A stretch of DNA of 64,000 nt from Pseudomonas sp. GM18 (GCF_000282195.1 NZ_AKJT01000022.1:124001-188000), one strand, 5' to 3'. Counted from the stretch's first letter, positions 9,272 through 18,963 are shown. Notes: generated by a model not told the origin, from the letters alone. Translations and numbers: made by a program.

Positions 9272-10222
9272 ATGAGCAAGATCAGTGTGTTGGTCGTGGA
9301 CGATGCGTCGTTCATTCGTGACCTGGTGAAAAAGTGCCTGCGCAACTACTTCCCCGGGATCCGGACCGAAGATGCAGTCAACGGTAAAAAGGCCCAGGCC
9401 ATGCTGGCCAAGGAAGCGTTCGACCTGGTCCTGTGTGACTGGGAAATGCCGGAAATGTCTGGCCTTGAGCTGCTGACCTGGTGCCGCGAGCAGGACAACC
9501 TCAAAACCATGCCGTTCATCATGGTGACCAGCCGTGGCGACAAAGAGAACGTGGTCCAGGCGATCCAGGCCGGCGTTTCCGGCTACGTCAGCAAGCCATT
9601 CACCAACGAGCAGCTGCTGACCAAGGTCAAGCAGGCGCTGAACAAGATCGGCAAGCTCGATACTTTGATGAACAGCGCGCCGACCAAAATGAACTCGGCG
9701 TTCGGCAACGATTCCCTGAGCGCATTGACTGGCGGCAAAGCGGCGGTGGTCGCACCCTCGGCTGCAGTGGTCAACCCGTTCGCCAAACCTGCCGCCGCCG
9801 CGCCAGCCCCGGCTGCCGCGCCGTCTCGCGGCCTGCTCAACAACCCACCGGTCAAGGCGCCTGCCGCTGCCTCCGCATCAGCTGGCGGTCGTGGCCAAGG
9901 CCAACTGCGCCTGTCGAGCGGCACTCAGCAATGCGTGATCAAGGCCTTGAGCATCAAGGAAGCGCTGCTGGTGGTGAAACGCACCGACACCTTGCCGCAA
10001 GTCCTCGACAACGCCGTGCTCGACCTGGAGCAGGGCGATAACGCCGAAATTGCCCGTCTTAACGGCTACCTGCACGCCATCGTCGCCCACGAGCCGAAGC
10101 CGGACAGTGAGTGGCTGCAACTGACCTTCCGCTTTGTCGACCAGGATGCACAGAAGCTCGACTACATCTCCCGCCTGATCGCCCGTGGCACTGCGCAGAA
10201 GCACTTCGTACCGGGCGCTTGA
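9272..10222 (+). CDS. Response regulator with PilZ-like C-terminal domain
   Basis: A 316-residue protein with a CheY-like receiver at ~1-125: acidic pocket D10-D11, phospho-acceptor D56 in 'VLCDWEMPEMSG', and a conserved Lys in 'SKPF'. A low-complexity Ala/Pro linker (~150-215) follows, then a C-terminal domain (~220-316) that looks PilZ-like: it ends in 'LTFRFVDQDAQKLDYISRLIAR'. I do not see the classic RxxxR motif, so c-di-GMP binding is doubtful. ATG 9272 is preferred, with AAAGGGG upstream. It lies after the phoU terminator, so it is probably transcribed alone. The same gene sits here in other pseudomonads as far as I recall. Confidence 0.85.
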   Translation: MSKISVLVVDDASFIRDLVKKCLRNYFPGIRTEDAVNGKKAQAMLAKEAFDLVLCDWEMPEMSGLELLTWCREQDNLKTMPFIMVTSRGDKENVVQAIQAGVSGYVSKPFTNEQLLTKVKQALNKIGKLDTLMNSAPTKMNSAFGNDSLSALTGGKAAVVAPSAAVVNPFAKPAAAAPAPAAAPSRGLLNNPPVKAPAAASASAGGRGQGQLRLSSGTQQCVIKALSIKEALLVVKRTDTLPQVLDNAVLDLEQGDNAEIARLNGYLHAIVAHEPKPDSEWLQLTFRFVDQDAQKLDYISRLIARGTAQKHFVPGA

Positions 10223-10237
10223 TATCGCGTCGCCTGT

Positions 10238-10347
10238 GATCGTTCCCACGCTCTGCGTGGGAATGCCTCCCCGGACGCTCCGCGTCCGCTTCGGATGGGA
10301 CGCAGAGCGTCCCTTGCTGCATTCCCACGCAGAGCGTGAGAACGATC
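10238..10347. repeat. REP-like palindrome pair, second copy of the 1843-1953 family
   Basis: GTTCCCACGCTCTGCGTGGG at the left, a central GGACGC...GCGTCC hairpin, and ATTCCCACGCAGAGCGTGAG at the right. It has the same layout and length as 1843-1953 with a few changes. It lies between the response regulator and the M23 peptidase. Confidence 0.85.
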
Positions 10348-10426
10348 ATTTGAAACATCTGTCGACTACGCAGGTCAATTTCTGCTGCTAGGCTCCTTCC
10401 CAGGCCTACTCAACAGAATTTTGCCC

Positions 10427-11323
10427 ATGCTCGCGCGCCTACTGTTTTTCTGTGGTCTTTTCATGGCCTCCACCTCGGCTGTGGCCATGACGATCTACAG
10501 GTCCACTGATGCCAGTGGCGTGGTCTCTTACAGTGACCGCCCCACCAAAGGCGCGAAGGTGTTCGTTTTTCGCGACCGAATGGTCGAACACCTTGAGCGG
10601 CAGGTGTACCTCGACGTCAAGAGGATGAATGGCATCGACAGCGTGTTCGTGCGCAACGACCTGTATGCGCCGGTCGAGATCGAGTTGAGTTTCGACGGGC
10701 TGCAGAACGTCAGCGGTGCGCCGAGCCGACCGATCCGTCGGGTGATGCCGGCGCGCAGTAACCTTCGCCTGGCCCTGCTCACGCCGACGAAGGCCGGAAG
10801 GCCGATTGTGTATACCCCAAGGTTCGAATATTCCCTGGGCGACCCCTCAGGGGCTGCCATGGCCTATCGATATCCGTTGCCCTGGCGTGGTGGGCCGTTT
10901 CGGTTGACCCAGGGCGCCAATGGTCAATACAGCCATTACGGGCCGAAGAACCGTTATGCGATGGACATCGCCATGCCCGAAGGCACGCCGATCATCGCGG
11001 CGCGCGGCGGGGTGGTGGTGAAGACCGAGAATGGCCAGACCGGGCGCGGCAACGATCCGTCGGGCAATTTCGTGCGGGTATTGCACGATGACGGGACCAT
11101 GGGCGTGTACCTGCACCTCAAGAAAGGTTCGGTCTGCGTACGGGAAGGTCAGCGGGTGGTGGTGGGCAGTGCGCTGGCGCTGTCGGGCAACACCGGCAAC
11201 AGCAGCGGCCCGCACCTGCACTTCGTGGTGCAGCGCAATACCGGGTTGGGGCTGGTGTCGATTCCGTACCAGTTCAATCAACCGGTGGGGGCGTTGCCCA
11301 ACTTTGCGTTGGGCAAGAAGTGA
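10427..11323 (+). CDS. M23 (LytM-type) peptidase, exported
   Basis: A probable periplasmic murein endopeptidase or LytM factor, 298 residues. A signal peptide spans ~1-21 ('...MASTSAVAMT'). A DUF4124-like segment follows ('IYRSTDASGVVSYSDRP'), then a beta domain, and the LytM domain at ~165-285. Metal ligands are visible as H..D in 'HYGPKNRYAMDI' and the HxH motif in 'GPHLHFVV'; the second-shell pattern 'GVYLHL' is also present, so the enzyme looks active. ATG 10427 is chosen over an in-frame TTG six bases earlier. No operon partner: the next gene is on the opposite strand. Confidence 0.88.
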   Translation: MLARLLFFCGLFMASTSAVAMTIYRSTDASGVVSYSDRPTKGAKVFVFRDRMVEHLERQVYLDVKRMNGIDSVFVRNDLYAPVEIELSFDGLQNVSGAPSRPIRRVMPARSNLRLALLTPTKAGRPIVYTPRFEYSLGDPSGAAMAYRYPLPWRGGPFRLTQGANGQYSHYGPKNRYAMDIAMPEGTPIIAARGGVVVKTENGQTGRGNDPSGNFVRVLHDDGTMGVYLHLKKGSVCVREGQRVVVGSALALSGNTGNSSGPHLHFVVQRNTGLGLVSIPYQFNQPVGALPNFALGKK

Positions 11324-11357
11324 AGGCCACAAGGCCCGCTCACCACCGAAAGCACGC

Positions 11358-12698
11358 TTAATCGAGCATCAACACCTTGGCCAATATGATCTTCGGCCCT
11401 TTCATCTTTTTGATGATGATCCGCAAACCTTCGACTTCCAGCACTTCTTCCTCTTCCGGTACCCGTTTCAGGGTTTCGTAGACCAGCCCGGCGAGGGTTT
11501 CGGCTTCGATGTGGTCCAGGTCGATGCCCAGCAGGCGTTCCACCTTGAACAGCGGCGTATCGCCCCGCACCAGCAGCTTGCCCGGCTGATACGCAAGGAT
11601 TCCGCGTTCAGCCTTGCGGTGTTCGTCCTGAATGTCGCCCACCAGCACTTCCAGCACGTCTTCCATGGTCAGGTAGCCGATGATGTTACCGTCGGCTTCC
11701 TCGACCACGGCGAAGTGCGAGCCGCCCTTGCGGAACTGTTCCAGCAGTTGCGACAGCGGCATGTGCCGCGACACGCGCTCCAGCGGCCGGGTCAGTTCGG
11801 CGAGGTTGAACGACTCGGGAATGTGATCCAGGGCAGCCAGTTCCAGCAGCAGATCCTTGATGTGCAGCAGGCCGACGAACTCCTGGCGCTCGCTGTCGTA
11901 CACCGGGTAGCGGCTGAACTTGTGACGACGGAACAACGCCAGGATTTCCTTGAGCGGAGCGTTGAACTCAAGCGTGACCAGGTCTTCCCGGGAGTTGGCC
12001 CAGTCGACCACTTCCAGTTCGCCCATTTCCACCGCCGAGGCCAGTACGCGCATGCCTTGGTCGCTCGGGTCCTGGCCACGGCTGGAGTGCAGGATCAGTT
12101 TCAGTTCTTCACGGCTGTAATGGTGCTCGTGGTGCGGGCCGGGTTCACCTTGCCCGGCGATGCGCAGGATCTGGTTGGCGCTGGCGTTGAGCAGGTAGAT
12201 GGCCGGGTACATGGCCCAGTAGAACAAGTACAGCGGCACCGCCGTCCACAGCGACAGCAACTCGGGTTTGCGGATGGCCCAGGATTTCGGCGCCAGTTCA
12301 CCGACCACGATGTGCAGGTACGAAATGATGAAGAACGCCGTGAAGAACGAAACCGCCTTGACCACTTCAGCGGAATCCACGCCCACGGCACTCAGCACAG
12401 GCTCCAGGAGGTGCGCGAACGCCGGTTCGCCGACCCAACCCAGGCCGAGAGAGGCGAGGGTGATACCCAATTGGCACGCTGACAGGTAAGCATCGAGCTG
12501 ACTGTGCACGGTGCGCAGGATGTGCCCGCGCCAGCCGTGCTGTTCAGCGATGGCTTCGACTCGGGTCGAGCGCAATTTGACCATGGCAAACTCTGCCGCA
12601 ACGAAAAAGCCGTTGAGCAAAACCAGGATCAGAGCAAAAAGAATCATGCCGAAGTCGGCGAATATTGTTGCGAGGGTCAAGCCAGGGGAAGGGTCCAT
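11358..12698 (-). CDS. HlyC/CorC family membrane protein (CNNM domain, CBS pair)
   Basis: A 446-residue inner-membrane protein of the CorC/CNNM family, which is linked to divalent cation (Mg2+/Co2+) handling. It starts with the DUF21/CNNM membrane domain (~1-195: 'LVLLNGFFVAAEFAMVKLRSTR', 'LGITLASLGLGWVGEPAF'), then two CBS motifs (~215-340), then a CorC/HlyC C-terminal domain (~355-440: 'LLVRGDTPLFKVERLLG', 'ETLAGLVYETLKRVPEEEE'). ATG at 12698 is used; a TTG 30 bases upstream is in frame but has no better ribosome site. It reads in the same direction as phoR-phoB, after a terminator at 12737-12763. Confidence 0.87.
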   Translation of the reverse strand: MDPSPGLTLATIFADFGMILFALILVLLNGFFVAAEFAMVKLRSTRVEAIAEQHGWRGHILRTVHSQLDAYLSACQLGITLASLGLGWVGEPAFAHLLEPVLSAVGVDSAEVVKAVSFFTAFFIISYLHIVVGELAPKSWAIRKPELLSLWTAVPLYLFYWAMYPAIYLLNASANQILRIAGQGEPGPHHEHHYSREELKLILHSSRGQDPSDQGMRVLASAVEMGELEVVDWANSREDLVTLEFNAPLKEILALFRRHKFSRYPVYDSERQEFVGLLHIKDLLLELAALDHIPESFNLAELTRPLERVSRHMPLSQLLEQFRKGGSHFAVVEEADGNIIGYLTMEDVLEVLVGDIQDEHRKAERGILAYQPGKLLVRGDTPLFKVERLLGIDLDHIEAETLAGLVYETLKRVPEEEEVLEVEGLRIIIKKMKGPKIILAKVLMLD

Positions 12699-12736
12699 GA
12701 TGGAGTTTTGCGGGTTCCGTGTATTCAAAAGGAAAG

Positions 12737-12763
12737 AAAAAAGTGCGCCTGAAGGGCAGGCGC
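12737..12763 (-). terminator. Intrinsic terminator after phoR
   Basis: On the minus strand GCGCCTG and CAGGCGC (12757-12763 and 12745-12751) form a stem with a short loop, followed by a run of T (complement of the A run at 12737-12742). It lies 59 bases after the phoR stop and separates phoBR from the CorC gene. Confidence 0.85.
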
Positions 12764-12821
12764 AAGTCAGCCAATGTAGCGGCTGACTGGTCGATTGCCT
12801 AGTGGTGAGTGCTGGCCGGTA

Positions 12822-14144
12822 TCAGTCGGCGGCGCTGATAACGCGGGATTTGGTGACCTGGGCCGGCGCAAAATGGCAGGTAAACGTACTGCCATGCCCC
12901 GGCACACTGCTGATTTCCATGCGTGCCCGGTGGCGCAGCAACACGTGCTTGACGATGGCCAGGCCCAGCCCGGTGCCGCCGGTGTTGGAATTGCGGCTGG
13001 AATCGACGCGATAGAAGCGTTCGGTCAGGCGCGGCAGGTGTTTGCTGTCGATGCCGATCCCCGAATCCTGCACGCTCAGGTGTGCGCCTTGCTCGTCACC
13101 CCACCAGCGAATGCGGATATTGCCCTCGGCCGGGGTGTATTTCACCGCGTTGAACACCAGATTGGAAAACGCACTGCGCAGTTCGGCTTCGCTGCCCTTG
13201 AGCAGAATCGTCGGGTCGGCTTCCAGGGTGATGCGCTGATTTTTCTGACCCGACAGCTGCTGAGCATCGCTCTTGATCGATTGCAGCAGGCTGTCGATGG
13301 ACACCGGCTGGTTGTCCGACGGGTAATCGGTGGCTTCCAGTTTGGCCAGCAGCAGCAAATCGTTAAGCAAAGTCTGCATGCGCCCGCCTTGCTGCTGCAT
13401 TTGCTGCAGGGCACGGGTCCAGCGCGGATTCACTTCCTCGACGTTATCGAGCAGGGTTTCCAGGTAGCCGCAAATCACCGTCAGGGGTGTACGCAGCTCG
13501 TGGGACACGTTGGCGATGAAGTCTTTGCGCATCTGCTCCAGCTGATGGATACGCGTCACGTCGCGCACCAGCATCAAGTGCTCGTTGTTGCCGTAGCGGG
13601 TGATGTACAGCTGAATGCGCAGGCGATCGTTGATCGGCGACGGAATTTCCAACGGCTCGGCGTAGCTGTCCTGCTCGAAGTATTCCTTGAAGCGTGGATG
13701 GCGCACCAGGTTGGTCACGGGCTGGCCGCTGTCCTGAGGGGTCTTGAGACCCAGCAGGGTTTCAGCCGCGCGGTTCCACCACTCAAGGTTACCGTCGCTG
13801 TCGAGCATGATCACTGCGTCTTTCAGCGCGGCGGTGGATTCCTGGACCCGGTCGATCACCGCTTGCAGGCGCCCGCGTACCCGTTGGTCGCGGCGTTGCA
13901 GGTGATAGATGCTGTCGAACACTTCGCCCCACAGGCCATAGCCGTCGGGCGGTGCTTCATCGGGTTGGTGCAGGCGCAGCCATTCGTGCAGGCGCAGCAG
14001 CTGTTTGAGGGTCCAGGCCAGGTAAACACCCAGGCCCACGGCGAGGCTCCAGCCGTAGTAGCCGGAGATCAGGCCGATCACCAAACAGGCGGTGACCAGC
14101 AACAGCATGTGGCGAATCAGGGTGCCATGCCAGTTTTGGTTCAC
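12822..14144 (-). CDS. phoR: Phosphate regulon sensor histidine kinase PhoR
   Basis: The membrane sensor kinase that phosphorylates PhoB when the Pst system reports low phosphate. It has 440 residues. Two close hydrophobic segments at ~9-45 anchor it without a large periplasmic domain, as usual for PhoR. A PAS domain (~100-205) precedes the HisKA domain with phospho-acceptor H215 in 'VSHELRTP'. The ATPase domain (~320-430) shows N box 'NLVFNAVKYT', G1 'DSGIGID' and G2 'GGTGLGLAI'. The start is GTG 14144. It lies 39 bases after phoB in one operon. Confidence 0.95.
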   Translation of the reverse strand: MNQNWHGTLIRHMLLLVTACLVIGLISGYYGWSLAVGLGVYLAWTLKQLLRLHEWLRLHQPDEAPPDGYGLWGEVFDSIYHLQRRDQRVRGRLQAVIDRVQESTAALKDAVIMLDSDGNLEWWNRAAETLLGLKTPQDSGQPVTNLVRHPRFKEYFEQDSYAEPLEIPSPINDRLRIQLYITRYGNNEHLMLVRDVTRIHQLEQMRKDFIANVSHELRTPLTVICGYLETLLDNVEEVNPRWTRALQQMQQQGGRMQTLLNDLLLLAKLEATDYPSDNQPVSIDSLLQSIKSDAQQLSGQKNQRITLEADPTILLKGSEAELRSAFSNLVFNAVKYTPAEGNIRIRWWGDEQGAHLSVQDSGIGIDSKHLPRLTERFYRVDSSRNSNTGGTGLGLAIVKHVLLRHRARMEISSVPGHGSTFTCHFAPAQVTKSRVISAAD

Positions 14145-14183
14145 GGAAAATATGCGTCCTTGTCAGCAAGTCTGGCGGTCGGC

Positions 14184-14873
14184 TCAGGCCTTGGTGGAAA
14201 ACCGGTAGCCGGTGCCGCGCACGGTTTGTACCAGATTTTCGTAGGCATCGCCGAGGGCTTTGCGCAGGCGACGGATGTGCACGTCGACGGTACGCTCTTC
14301 GACGTAGACATTGCCGCCCCAGACCTGATCCAGCAACTGGCCGCGGGTGTAGGCACGTTCCTGGTGGGTCATGAAGAATTGCAGCAAGCGGTACTCGGTC
14401 GGGCCCATCTCGGCGGGTCTGCCGTCGATGGTCACGCGGTGGCTGATCGGGTCCAGCAGCAGGCCGCCGACTTCGATCGGTGCTTCGCCATCGGTCGGGC
14501 CGGCGCGGCGCAGCACGGCTTTGAGGCGCGCAACCAGCTCACGGGGGGAAAACGGTTTGGTGATGTAGTCGTCGGCGCCGACTTCCAGGCCCTGGATCTT
14601 GTTGTCCTCTTCGCCCTTGGCGGTGAGCATGATGATCGGGATATCCCCGGTCAGCTCATCGCGCTTGAGGCGGCGGGCCAACTCGATGCCGGAGGTGCCG
14701 GGCAGCATCCAGTCGAGCAGAATCAGGTCCGGTTTGCGGTCGACGATAATGGCATGGGCCTGCTGGGAATTCTCCGCCTCCAGGCAGTCATAGCCGGCCA
14801 TTTCCAACGCAACGGCGATCATTTCGCGAATGGGCGCTTCGTCGTCGACGATCAGAATGCTCCTGCCAACCAT
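14184..14873 (-). CDS. phoB: Phosphate regulon response regulator PhoB
   Basis: The DNA-binding activator of the Pho regulon, 229 residues. The receiver domain (1-120) has D10/D11, phospho-acceptor D54 ('LLDWMLPG') and the conserved Lys in '[10 protein letters not shown]'. The OmpR/PhoB winged helix (~130-227) has the recognition-helix region '[17 protein letters not shown]'. Its own promoter carries a Pho box (14927-14944), so it is autoregulated. phoR follows in the same operon. The Pho boxes of pstS and pstC in this window are its expected targets. Confidence 0.97.
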   Translation of the reverse strand: MVGRSILIVDDEAPIREMIAVALEMAGYDCLEAENSQQAHAIIVDRKPDLILLDWMLPGTSGIELARRLKRDELTGDIPIIMLTAKGEEDNKIQGLEVGADDYITKPFSPRELVARLKAVLRRAGPTDGEAPIEVGGLLLDPISHRVTIDGRPAEMGPTEYRLLQFFMTHQERAYTRGQLLDQVWGGNVYVEERTVDVHIRRLRKALGDAYENLVQTVRGTGYRFSTKA

Positions 14874-14926
14874 GCCTTAATCCTCTTGTCATTTAACTGT
14901 CTTGCGCCGCATTAGATAACGGAATT

Positions 14927-14944
14927 ATTGCAGTCGTGTGACAG
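14927..14944 (-). promoter_or_regulatory. Pho box of phoBR
   Basis: Read on the minus strand: CTGTCAC, ACGA, CTGCAAT, i.e. two 7-base direct repeats with a 4-base gap. The first repeat matches the PhoB consensus in six of seven positions, the second more loosely. It lies ~55 bases upstream of the phoB start and supports autoregulation. Confidence 0.75.
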
Positions 14945-15025
14945 TATTTTAGCTGCCCTGCGATTGTCGCGATCCTGAACTAAGCTCTAATTCCGAATCC
15001 TGACAACCACAAAAGGAAGGTTTCC

Positions 15026-15409
15026 ATGAATCACATTGTTCAATCCTGGAAGGTCCTGCTGGTCACTGCTGCGCTAACGCTGCCGTCCCTGGCCTTCGCG
15101 GCAGAACCGGCCATGATGAAAGGCGGCATGATGGTCGATCAGAAGGGCATGACCTTGTATACCTTTGACAAGGACAAGGATGGCAAGTCGATGTGCATGG
15201 GTGACTGTACGAAGAATTGGCCGCCGATGATGGCTCCGGCGGGTGCCAAGGCCGAAGGTGAATGGACGATCATCAAGCGTGATGACGGCATGATGCAGTG
15301 GGCTTACGACGGCAAGCCGATGTACACCTACATGATGGACAAAAAACCGGGAGACATGAAAGGCGACGGCATGATGAAAATGTGGCACGTGATTGGCGAA
15401 CACAAGTAA
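15026..15409 (+). CDS. Small secreted protein of the COG4315 type (met-rich repeats)
   Basis: A 127-residue exported protein of unknown function. A signal peptide is visible at ~1-25 ending 'LAFAAEP'. The mature part contains two copies of the repeat 'G..LYTFDKDKDGKSMC..DCTKNWPP' / 'WAYDGKPMYTYMMDKKPG', the pattern of the 'secreted repeat of unknown function' family, and is rich in Met. A Shine-Dalgarno AAGGAAGG precedes ATG 15026. It is divergent from phoB, so the 150-base gap serves both promoters; I see no clear second Pho box facing this gene. Confidence 0.8.
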   Translation: MNHIVQSWKVLLVTAALTLPSLAFAAEPAMMKGGMMVDQKGMTLYTFDKDKDGKSMCMGDCTKNWPPMMAPAGAKAEGEWTIIKRDDGMMQWAYDGKPMYTYMMDKKPGDMKGDGMMKMWHVIGEHK

Positions 15410-15468
15410 GTGATTTGCCGCTTTGTAAACAGTCTGCGGTAACTCCTGCGGGATGAATGCCATTCCCG

Positions 15469-15500
15469 TGTAGGAGCTGCCGCAGGCTGCGATCTTTTCG
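15469..15500. repeat. Half REP-like element
   Basis: GTGTAGGAGCTGCCGCAGGC followed by TGCGATCTTTT: one arm of the palindrome family seen complete at 3096-3195. It lies between the small secreted protein and ubiA, which converge here. Confidence 0.6.
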
Positions 15501-15505
15501 AATCT

Positions 15506-16396
15506 TCAACGCAACGCGTAATCCAGCACAATCCCCACAAAGATCGCCAACCCCGCCCAGTGGTTGTGCAAAAACGCCTGGAAGCAGCGCATCCGGTCCT
15601 TGCCGCGGGTGTACCAGAACTCCCAGGCAAAACAGCCCGCCGCCACCAGCAACCCAAGGTGGAACCAGCCGCCTAGATGGAATTTCGAACCTGCCAGCAA
15701 CAGGCAACCCAGCGCCAGGCCTTGCAAGGTCAGAATAATGGCCCTGTCGGCGTCGCCAAACAGAATCGCGGTGGATTTCACCCCGATCTTCAGGTCGTCA
15801 TCGCGGTCGGTCATGGCGTAATAGGTGTCGTAGCCCACGGTCCACAGCAAGTTGGCGATCCACAGCAACCAGGCTGTCGCCGGCAACTCACCGGTCTCGG
15901 CGGTGAACGCCATCGGCATGCCCCAGGAGAACGCCGCGCCCAGTACCACTTGCGGGTAATAGGTGTAGCGCTTCATGAACGGATAACTGGATGCCAGGGC
16001 CAAACCGCCCAGTGACAACCAGACAGTCGCCGCGTTGGTGCACAGCACCAGCAAAAAGCTCACGCCCATCAGCACCGCGAAGAACACCAGGGCTTCTTTT
16101 GAACTGATCTTGCCGCTCACCAGCGGCCGTTGCTCGGTGCGTTTCACATGGCCATCGACCTTACGGTCCGCCCAATCGTTGATCACGCAACCGCCGGCAC
16201 GGGTCAACACCACGCCGAGCACGAAAATTACGATATTGGCCAGTGACGGCGAACCTTCACCAGCAATCCACAGTGCCCACAACGTCGGCCACAGCAGCAG
16301 GTAAATGCCGATCGGCTTGTCCATGCGGGTCAGCTGAATGAAATCCCAGGCCCGAGGATTCACGCGGTTCAGGGACTTGAGCAGGTTCTGGTACAT
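15506..16396 (-). CDS. ubiA: 4-hydroxybenzoate polyprenyltransferase
   Basis: UbiA attaches the polyprenyl tail to 4-hydroxybenzoate at the inner membrane, the second committed step of ubiquinone synthesis. It has 296 residues and about eight to nine hydrophobic segments. The first Asp-rich prenyl-diphosphate motif is seen in '[15 protein letters not shown]' and the second in '[17 protein letters not shown]'. ATG 16396 shares its bases with the ubiC stop (ATGA overlap), showing translational coupling. UbiC supplies its substrate. Confidence 0.96.
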   Translation of the reverse strand: MYQNLLKSLNRVNPRAWDFIQLTRMDKPIGIYLLLWPTLWALWIAGEGSPSLANIVIFVLGVVLTRAGGCVINDWADRKVDGHVKRTEQRPLVSGKISSKEALVFFAVLMGVSFLLVLCTNAATVWLSLGGLALASSYPFMKRYTYYPQVVLGAAFSWGMPMAFTAETGELPATAWLLWIANLLWTVGYDTYYAMTDRDDDLKIGVKSTAILFGDADRAIILTLQGLALGCLLLAGSKFHLGGWFHLGLLVAAGCFAWEFWYTRGKDRMRCFQAFLHNHWAGLAIFVGIVLDYALR

Positions 16397-16959
16397 CAGC
16401 AGTTCTCCGGATGCGCGCGGGCGGCGCTCCACAGGGTCGGCAGGAAAATCTCGGCCACCAGCACGCTCAGAGCGCCACGGTCGAAACGCGAGCGCCGGCC
16501 CCACAGTTCAGGCGCCTGAGCCTCCATCGGCAACCACGCTTGAGGATAGTGACAAACCTCGATGGCCCGGCGCTGAAATGCCTGATCGCAAAACAGCAAT
16601 TCACCCAGGGAGCGGCTGCCCAACTCGTCCATGTGCAATCCGTCGCCCTGCAACGCGCTACGCGCCGCCACGCTGCGGGCAAACACCCAGGCTTCACCGT
16701 GGCCGCGCAGATACACCTCGCGCACCCAGCCTTCGCTGCCTTCGGCCAGCTCCAGCGCGGCACATTCGTCGGCGCGCAGCGATTGCCAGCCTTCGAACAG
16801 CGGCGTGACGCTGAAACCGTCATTCGACAGGCGGGTCAGGCGCCGGGTCAGCGACCCTTCATCGAACAACCAATCGAGCGTAGACGTGTCGGGGAGGGGC
16901 GTCAGTTGGCTTTGTGGGAGCCAGAGCGGCGTCGGGGAGGGGGCTTTTGAGTGCGGCAC
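16396..16959 (-). CDS. ubiC: Chorismate--pyruvate lyase
   Basis: UbiC removes pyruvate from chorismate to give 4-hydroxybenzoate for ubiquinone synthesis. It has 187 residues, the usual length. Family landmarks are '[19 protein letters not shown]' (active-site Arg) and '[12 protein letters not shown]' near the C terminus. The start is GTG 16959 ('[15 protein letters not shown]'). It overlaps ubiA by four bases, so the two enzymes of successive steps are made from one message. Confidence 0.95.
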   Translation of the reverse strand: MPHSKAPSPTPLWLPQSQLTPLPDTSTLDWLFDEGSLTRRLTRLSNDGFSVTPLFEGWQSLRADECAALELAEGSEGWVREVYLRGHGEAWVFARSVAARSALQGDGLHMDELGSRSLGELLFCDQAFQRRAIEVCHYPQAWLPMEAQAPELWGRRSRFDRGALSVLVAEIFLPTLWSAARAHPENC

Positions 16960-17159
16960 AGTGAGTCATTATTGGCAGCAAATGAGGCGGCGAGCTTACC
17001 ATGTCAGGCGGCGATTTTGATTGATCCGGCCTGCCGTTGCGCCGAACAGGCTTGCATCTGCCGGGCCCGATCAGTACAAAACGCCCTGAGCCGTACGGCA
17101 ACGCTTCACCCATCGACCGTTCGCGCCGGCAAAAGCCTGAATCCCGAGGAAGTACCTGA

Positions 17160-17327
17160 ATGAAAAAGTGGCAATGTGTGGTCTGCGGCCTGATCTATAA
17201 CGAAGCCGAGGGCTGGCCGGACGACGGTATTGCGGCGGGCACACCGTGGCAGGACGTGCCGGAAGACTGGCTGTGCCCGGACTGCGGCGTGGGCAAAATG
17301 GATTTCGAAATGATTGAAATCAACTAA
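17160..17327 (+). CDS. Rubredoxin
   Basis: A 55-residue one-iron electron carrier. The four iron ligands are the two C-x-x-C pairs: 'CVVCG' at residues 6-9 and 'CPDCG' at 39-42. The aromatic core pattern '[14 protein letters not shown]' and '[11 protein letters not shown]' is typical. The Shine-Dalgarno GAGGAAG lies 8 bases before ATG 17160. It starts a two-gene unit with the rubredoxin reductase, 19 bases downstream; together they pass electrons from NAD(P)H to an oxidase or hydroxylase encoded elsewhere. Confidence 0.95.
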   Translation: MKKWQCVVCGLIYNEAEGWPDDGIAAGTPWQDVPEDWLCPDCGVGKMDFEMIEIN

Positions 17328-17346
17328 GACAAGCAAGGAGCAAGGA

Positions 17347-18495
17347 ATGAACGCACCTGTCGTGATCGTAGGCACTGGGCTGGCTGGCTACAACCTGGCC
17401 CGGGAGTTTCGCAAACTCGATGGCGAAACCCCGCTGCTGTTGATTACCGCAGATGACGGACGCTCCTACTCCAAGCCGATGCTTTCCACCGGCTTCGGCA
17501 AGAATAAAGACGCCGATGGCCTGAGCATGGCCGAACCGGGTGCCATGGCCGAGCAGTTGAAGGCCGAAGTGCGCACTCACACGCGCATCAGCGGCATCGA
17601 TCCGGGCCATAAGCGCCTGTGGATCGGCGAAGAATCGGTGATCTACCGTGACTTGATCCTGGCTTGGGGAGCGGAAACCGTGCGGGTGCCGATTGAAGGC
17701 GACGCGGCCGATGCCGTTTTCCCGATCAACGACCTTGAAGACTACGCACGTTTTCGTGCAGCCGCGGCCGGCAAGCGTCGGGTGTTGCTGCTGGGTGCCG
17801 GTTTGATCGGCTGCGAATTCGCCAACGACCTGATTCTCGGTGGCTACGAAGTGCAACTGGTTGCCCCCTGCGAACAAGTCATGCCAACCTTGCTCCACCC
17901 GGCGGCGGCCGCTGCGGTCCAGGCCGGCCTGGAAAGCCTGGGCGCGCGCTTCCACCTCGGGCCGGTGCTCAACCGCTTGCAGCGAGTAGCTGACGGCCTG
18001 GAAGCGCATCTGTCTGACGGCCAGGTCATCCCTTGCGACGTAGTGGTGTCGGCCATCGGTCTGCGTCCGCGCATCGACCTGGCGGCCGCTGCCGGGGTGC
18101 AGGTCAATCGTGGCGTGGTGGTCGACCGCCACCTGAAAACCTCTCACGCCAACATCTACGCCCTGGGCGATTGCGCCGAGGTCGACGGGCTGAATCTGTT
18201 GTACGTCATGCCCCTCATGAGCTGTGCGAGAGCGCTGGCCCAGACCCTCGCCGGAAACCCTACGGCGGTGAGTTATGGCCCGATGCCGATCACCGTGAAA
18301 ACCCCGGTCTGCCCATTGGTGGTTTCGCCGCCGCCACGGGGCGCGGAGGGCGTCTGGACGGTCGAAGGGCAGGGCGCGGACATCAAAGTGCTATGCCGCG
18401 ACAGCGCCGGTAAATTGCTGGGCTATGCCCTGACCGGCGCGGCGGTGATGGAAAAACTCGCCCTGAACAAAGAACTTCCGGCTCTGTTGGCGTAA
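17347..18495 (+). CDS. Rubredoxin-NAD(+) reductase
   Basis: An FAD-dependent pyridine nucleotide-disulphide oxidoreductase family enzyme, 382 residues, that reduces rubredoxin. The N-terminal FAD-binding motif is '[15 protein letters not shown]' (residues 7-21). The NAD-binding glycine motif is '[14 protein letters not shown]' (~145-158), and the second FAD motif is '[11 protein letters not shown]' (~270-280). A C-terminal rubredoxin-reductase domain follows. ATG 17347 is chosen, preceded by AGCAAGGA; an in-frame ATG at 17314 lies inside the rubredoxin gene. Confidence 0.93.
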   Translation: MNAPVVIVGTGLAGYNLAREFRKLDGETPLLLITADDGRSYSKPMLSTGFGKNKDADGLSMAEPGAMAEQLKAEVRTHTRISGIDPGHKRLWIGEESVIYRDLILAWGAETVRVPIEGDAADAVFPINDLEDYARFRAAAAGKRRVLLLGAGLIGCEFANDLILGGYEVQLVAPCEQVMPTLLHPAAAAAVQAGLESLGARFHLGPVLNRLQRVADGLEAHLSDGQVIPCDVVVSAIGLRPRIDLAAAAGVQVNRGVVVDRHLKTSHANIYALGDCAEVDGLNLLYVMPLMSCARALAQTLAGNPTAVSYGPMPITVKTPVCPLVVSPPPRGAEGVWTVEGQGADIKVLCRDSAGKLLGYALTGAAVMEKLALNKELPALLA

Positions 18496-18687
18496 ATGCC
18501 GGTCGTTCTGTCGGAATCACCCCGTTTTTGCCCCCACAAAGGTCGCGGGGAGACTGGCGCCGCTCTTGCGCGCATGCCATCCTCATTCCCGTCTGCCGCA
18601 GAGTAGAGCACCTGCGGCGCCTTGGGCGCTGTTCCAACGAGAACAGCACGGACATAACAACAAAAAACCGTCAAAGGGGCTTCACTC

Positions 18688-18963
18688 ATGCGTAAACCAG
18701 AACTCGCCGCTGCTATCGCGGAAAAAGCAGATCTCACCAAAGAACAGGCCAACCGCGTTCTCAACGCCGTTCTCGAAGAAATCACCGGCGCTCTGCATCG
18801 CAAGGATAGCGTCACGCTGGTGGGCTTCGGCACCTTCCTGCAACGCCATCGCGGTGCCCGCACCGGCAAAAACCCGCAAACCGGTGAGCCGGTAAAAATC
18901 AAGGCCAGCAACACTGTTGCGTTCAAGCCAGGCAAGTCGTTGAAAGACAGCGTTAATCCTTAA
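18688..18963 (+). CDS. HU-family DNA-binding protein
   Basis: A 91-residue nucleoid protein of the HU/IHF family. It shows the N-terminal 'MRKPELAAAIAEKADLTKEQANRVLNAVL', the signature 'VGFGTFLQRHRGARTGKNPQTGEPV' covering the DNA-binding arm with its tip 'NPQTG', and the C-terminal 'FKPGKSLKDSVN'. It is a full-length monocistronic gene with a Shine-Dalgarno AAAGGGG before ATG 18688 and a bidirectional terminator after it. It is not one of the well-known hupA/hupB/ihf types I could name with certainty. Confidence 0.93.
   Translation: MRKPELAAAIAEKADLTKEQANRVLNAVLEEITGALHRKDSVTLVGFGTFLQRHRGARTGKNPQTGEPVKIKASNTVAFKPGKSLKDSVNP

Noticed and set aside
12795..14915. Long plus-strand open frame over phoR and phoB
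   Set aside because: Antisense shadow of two clear minus-strand genes; no ribosome site or domain.
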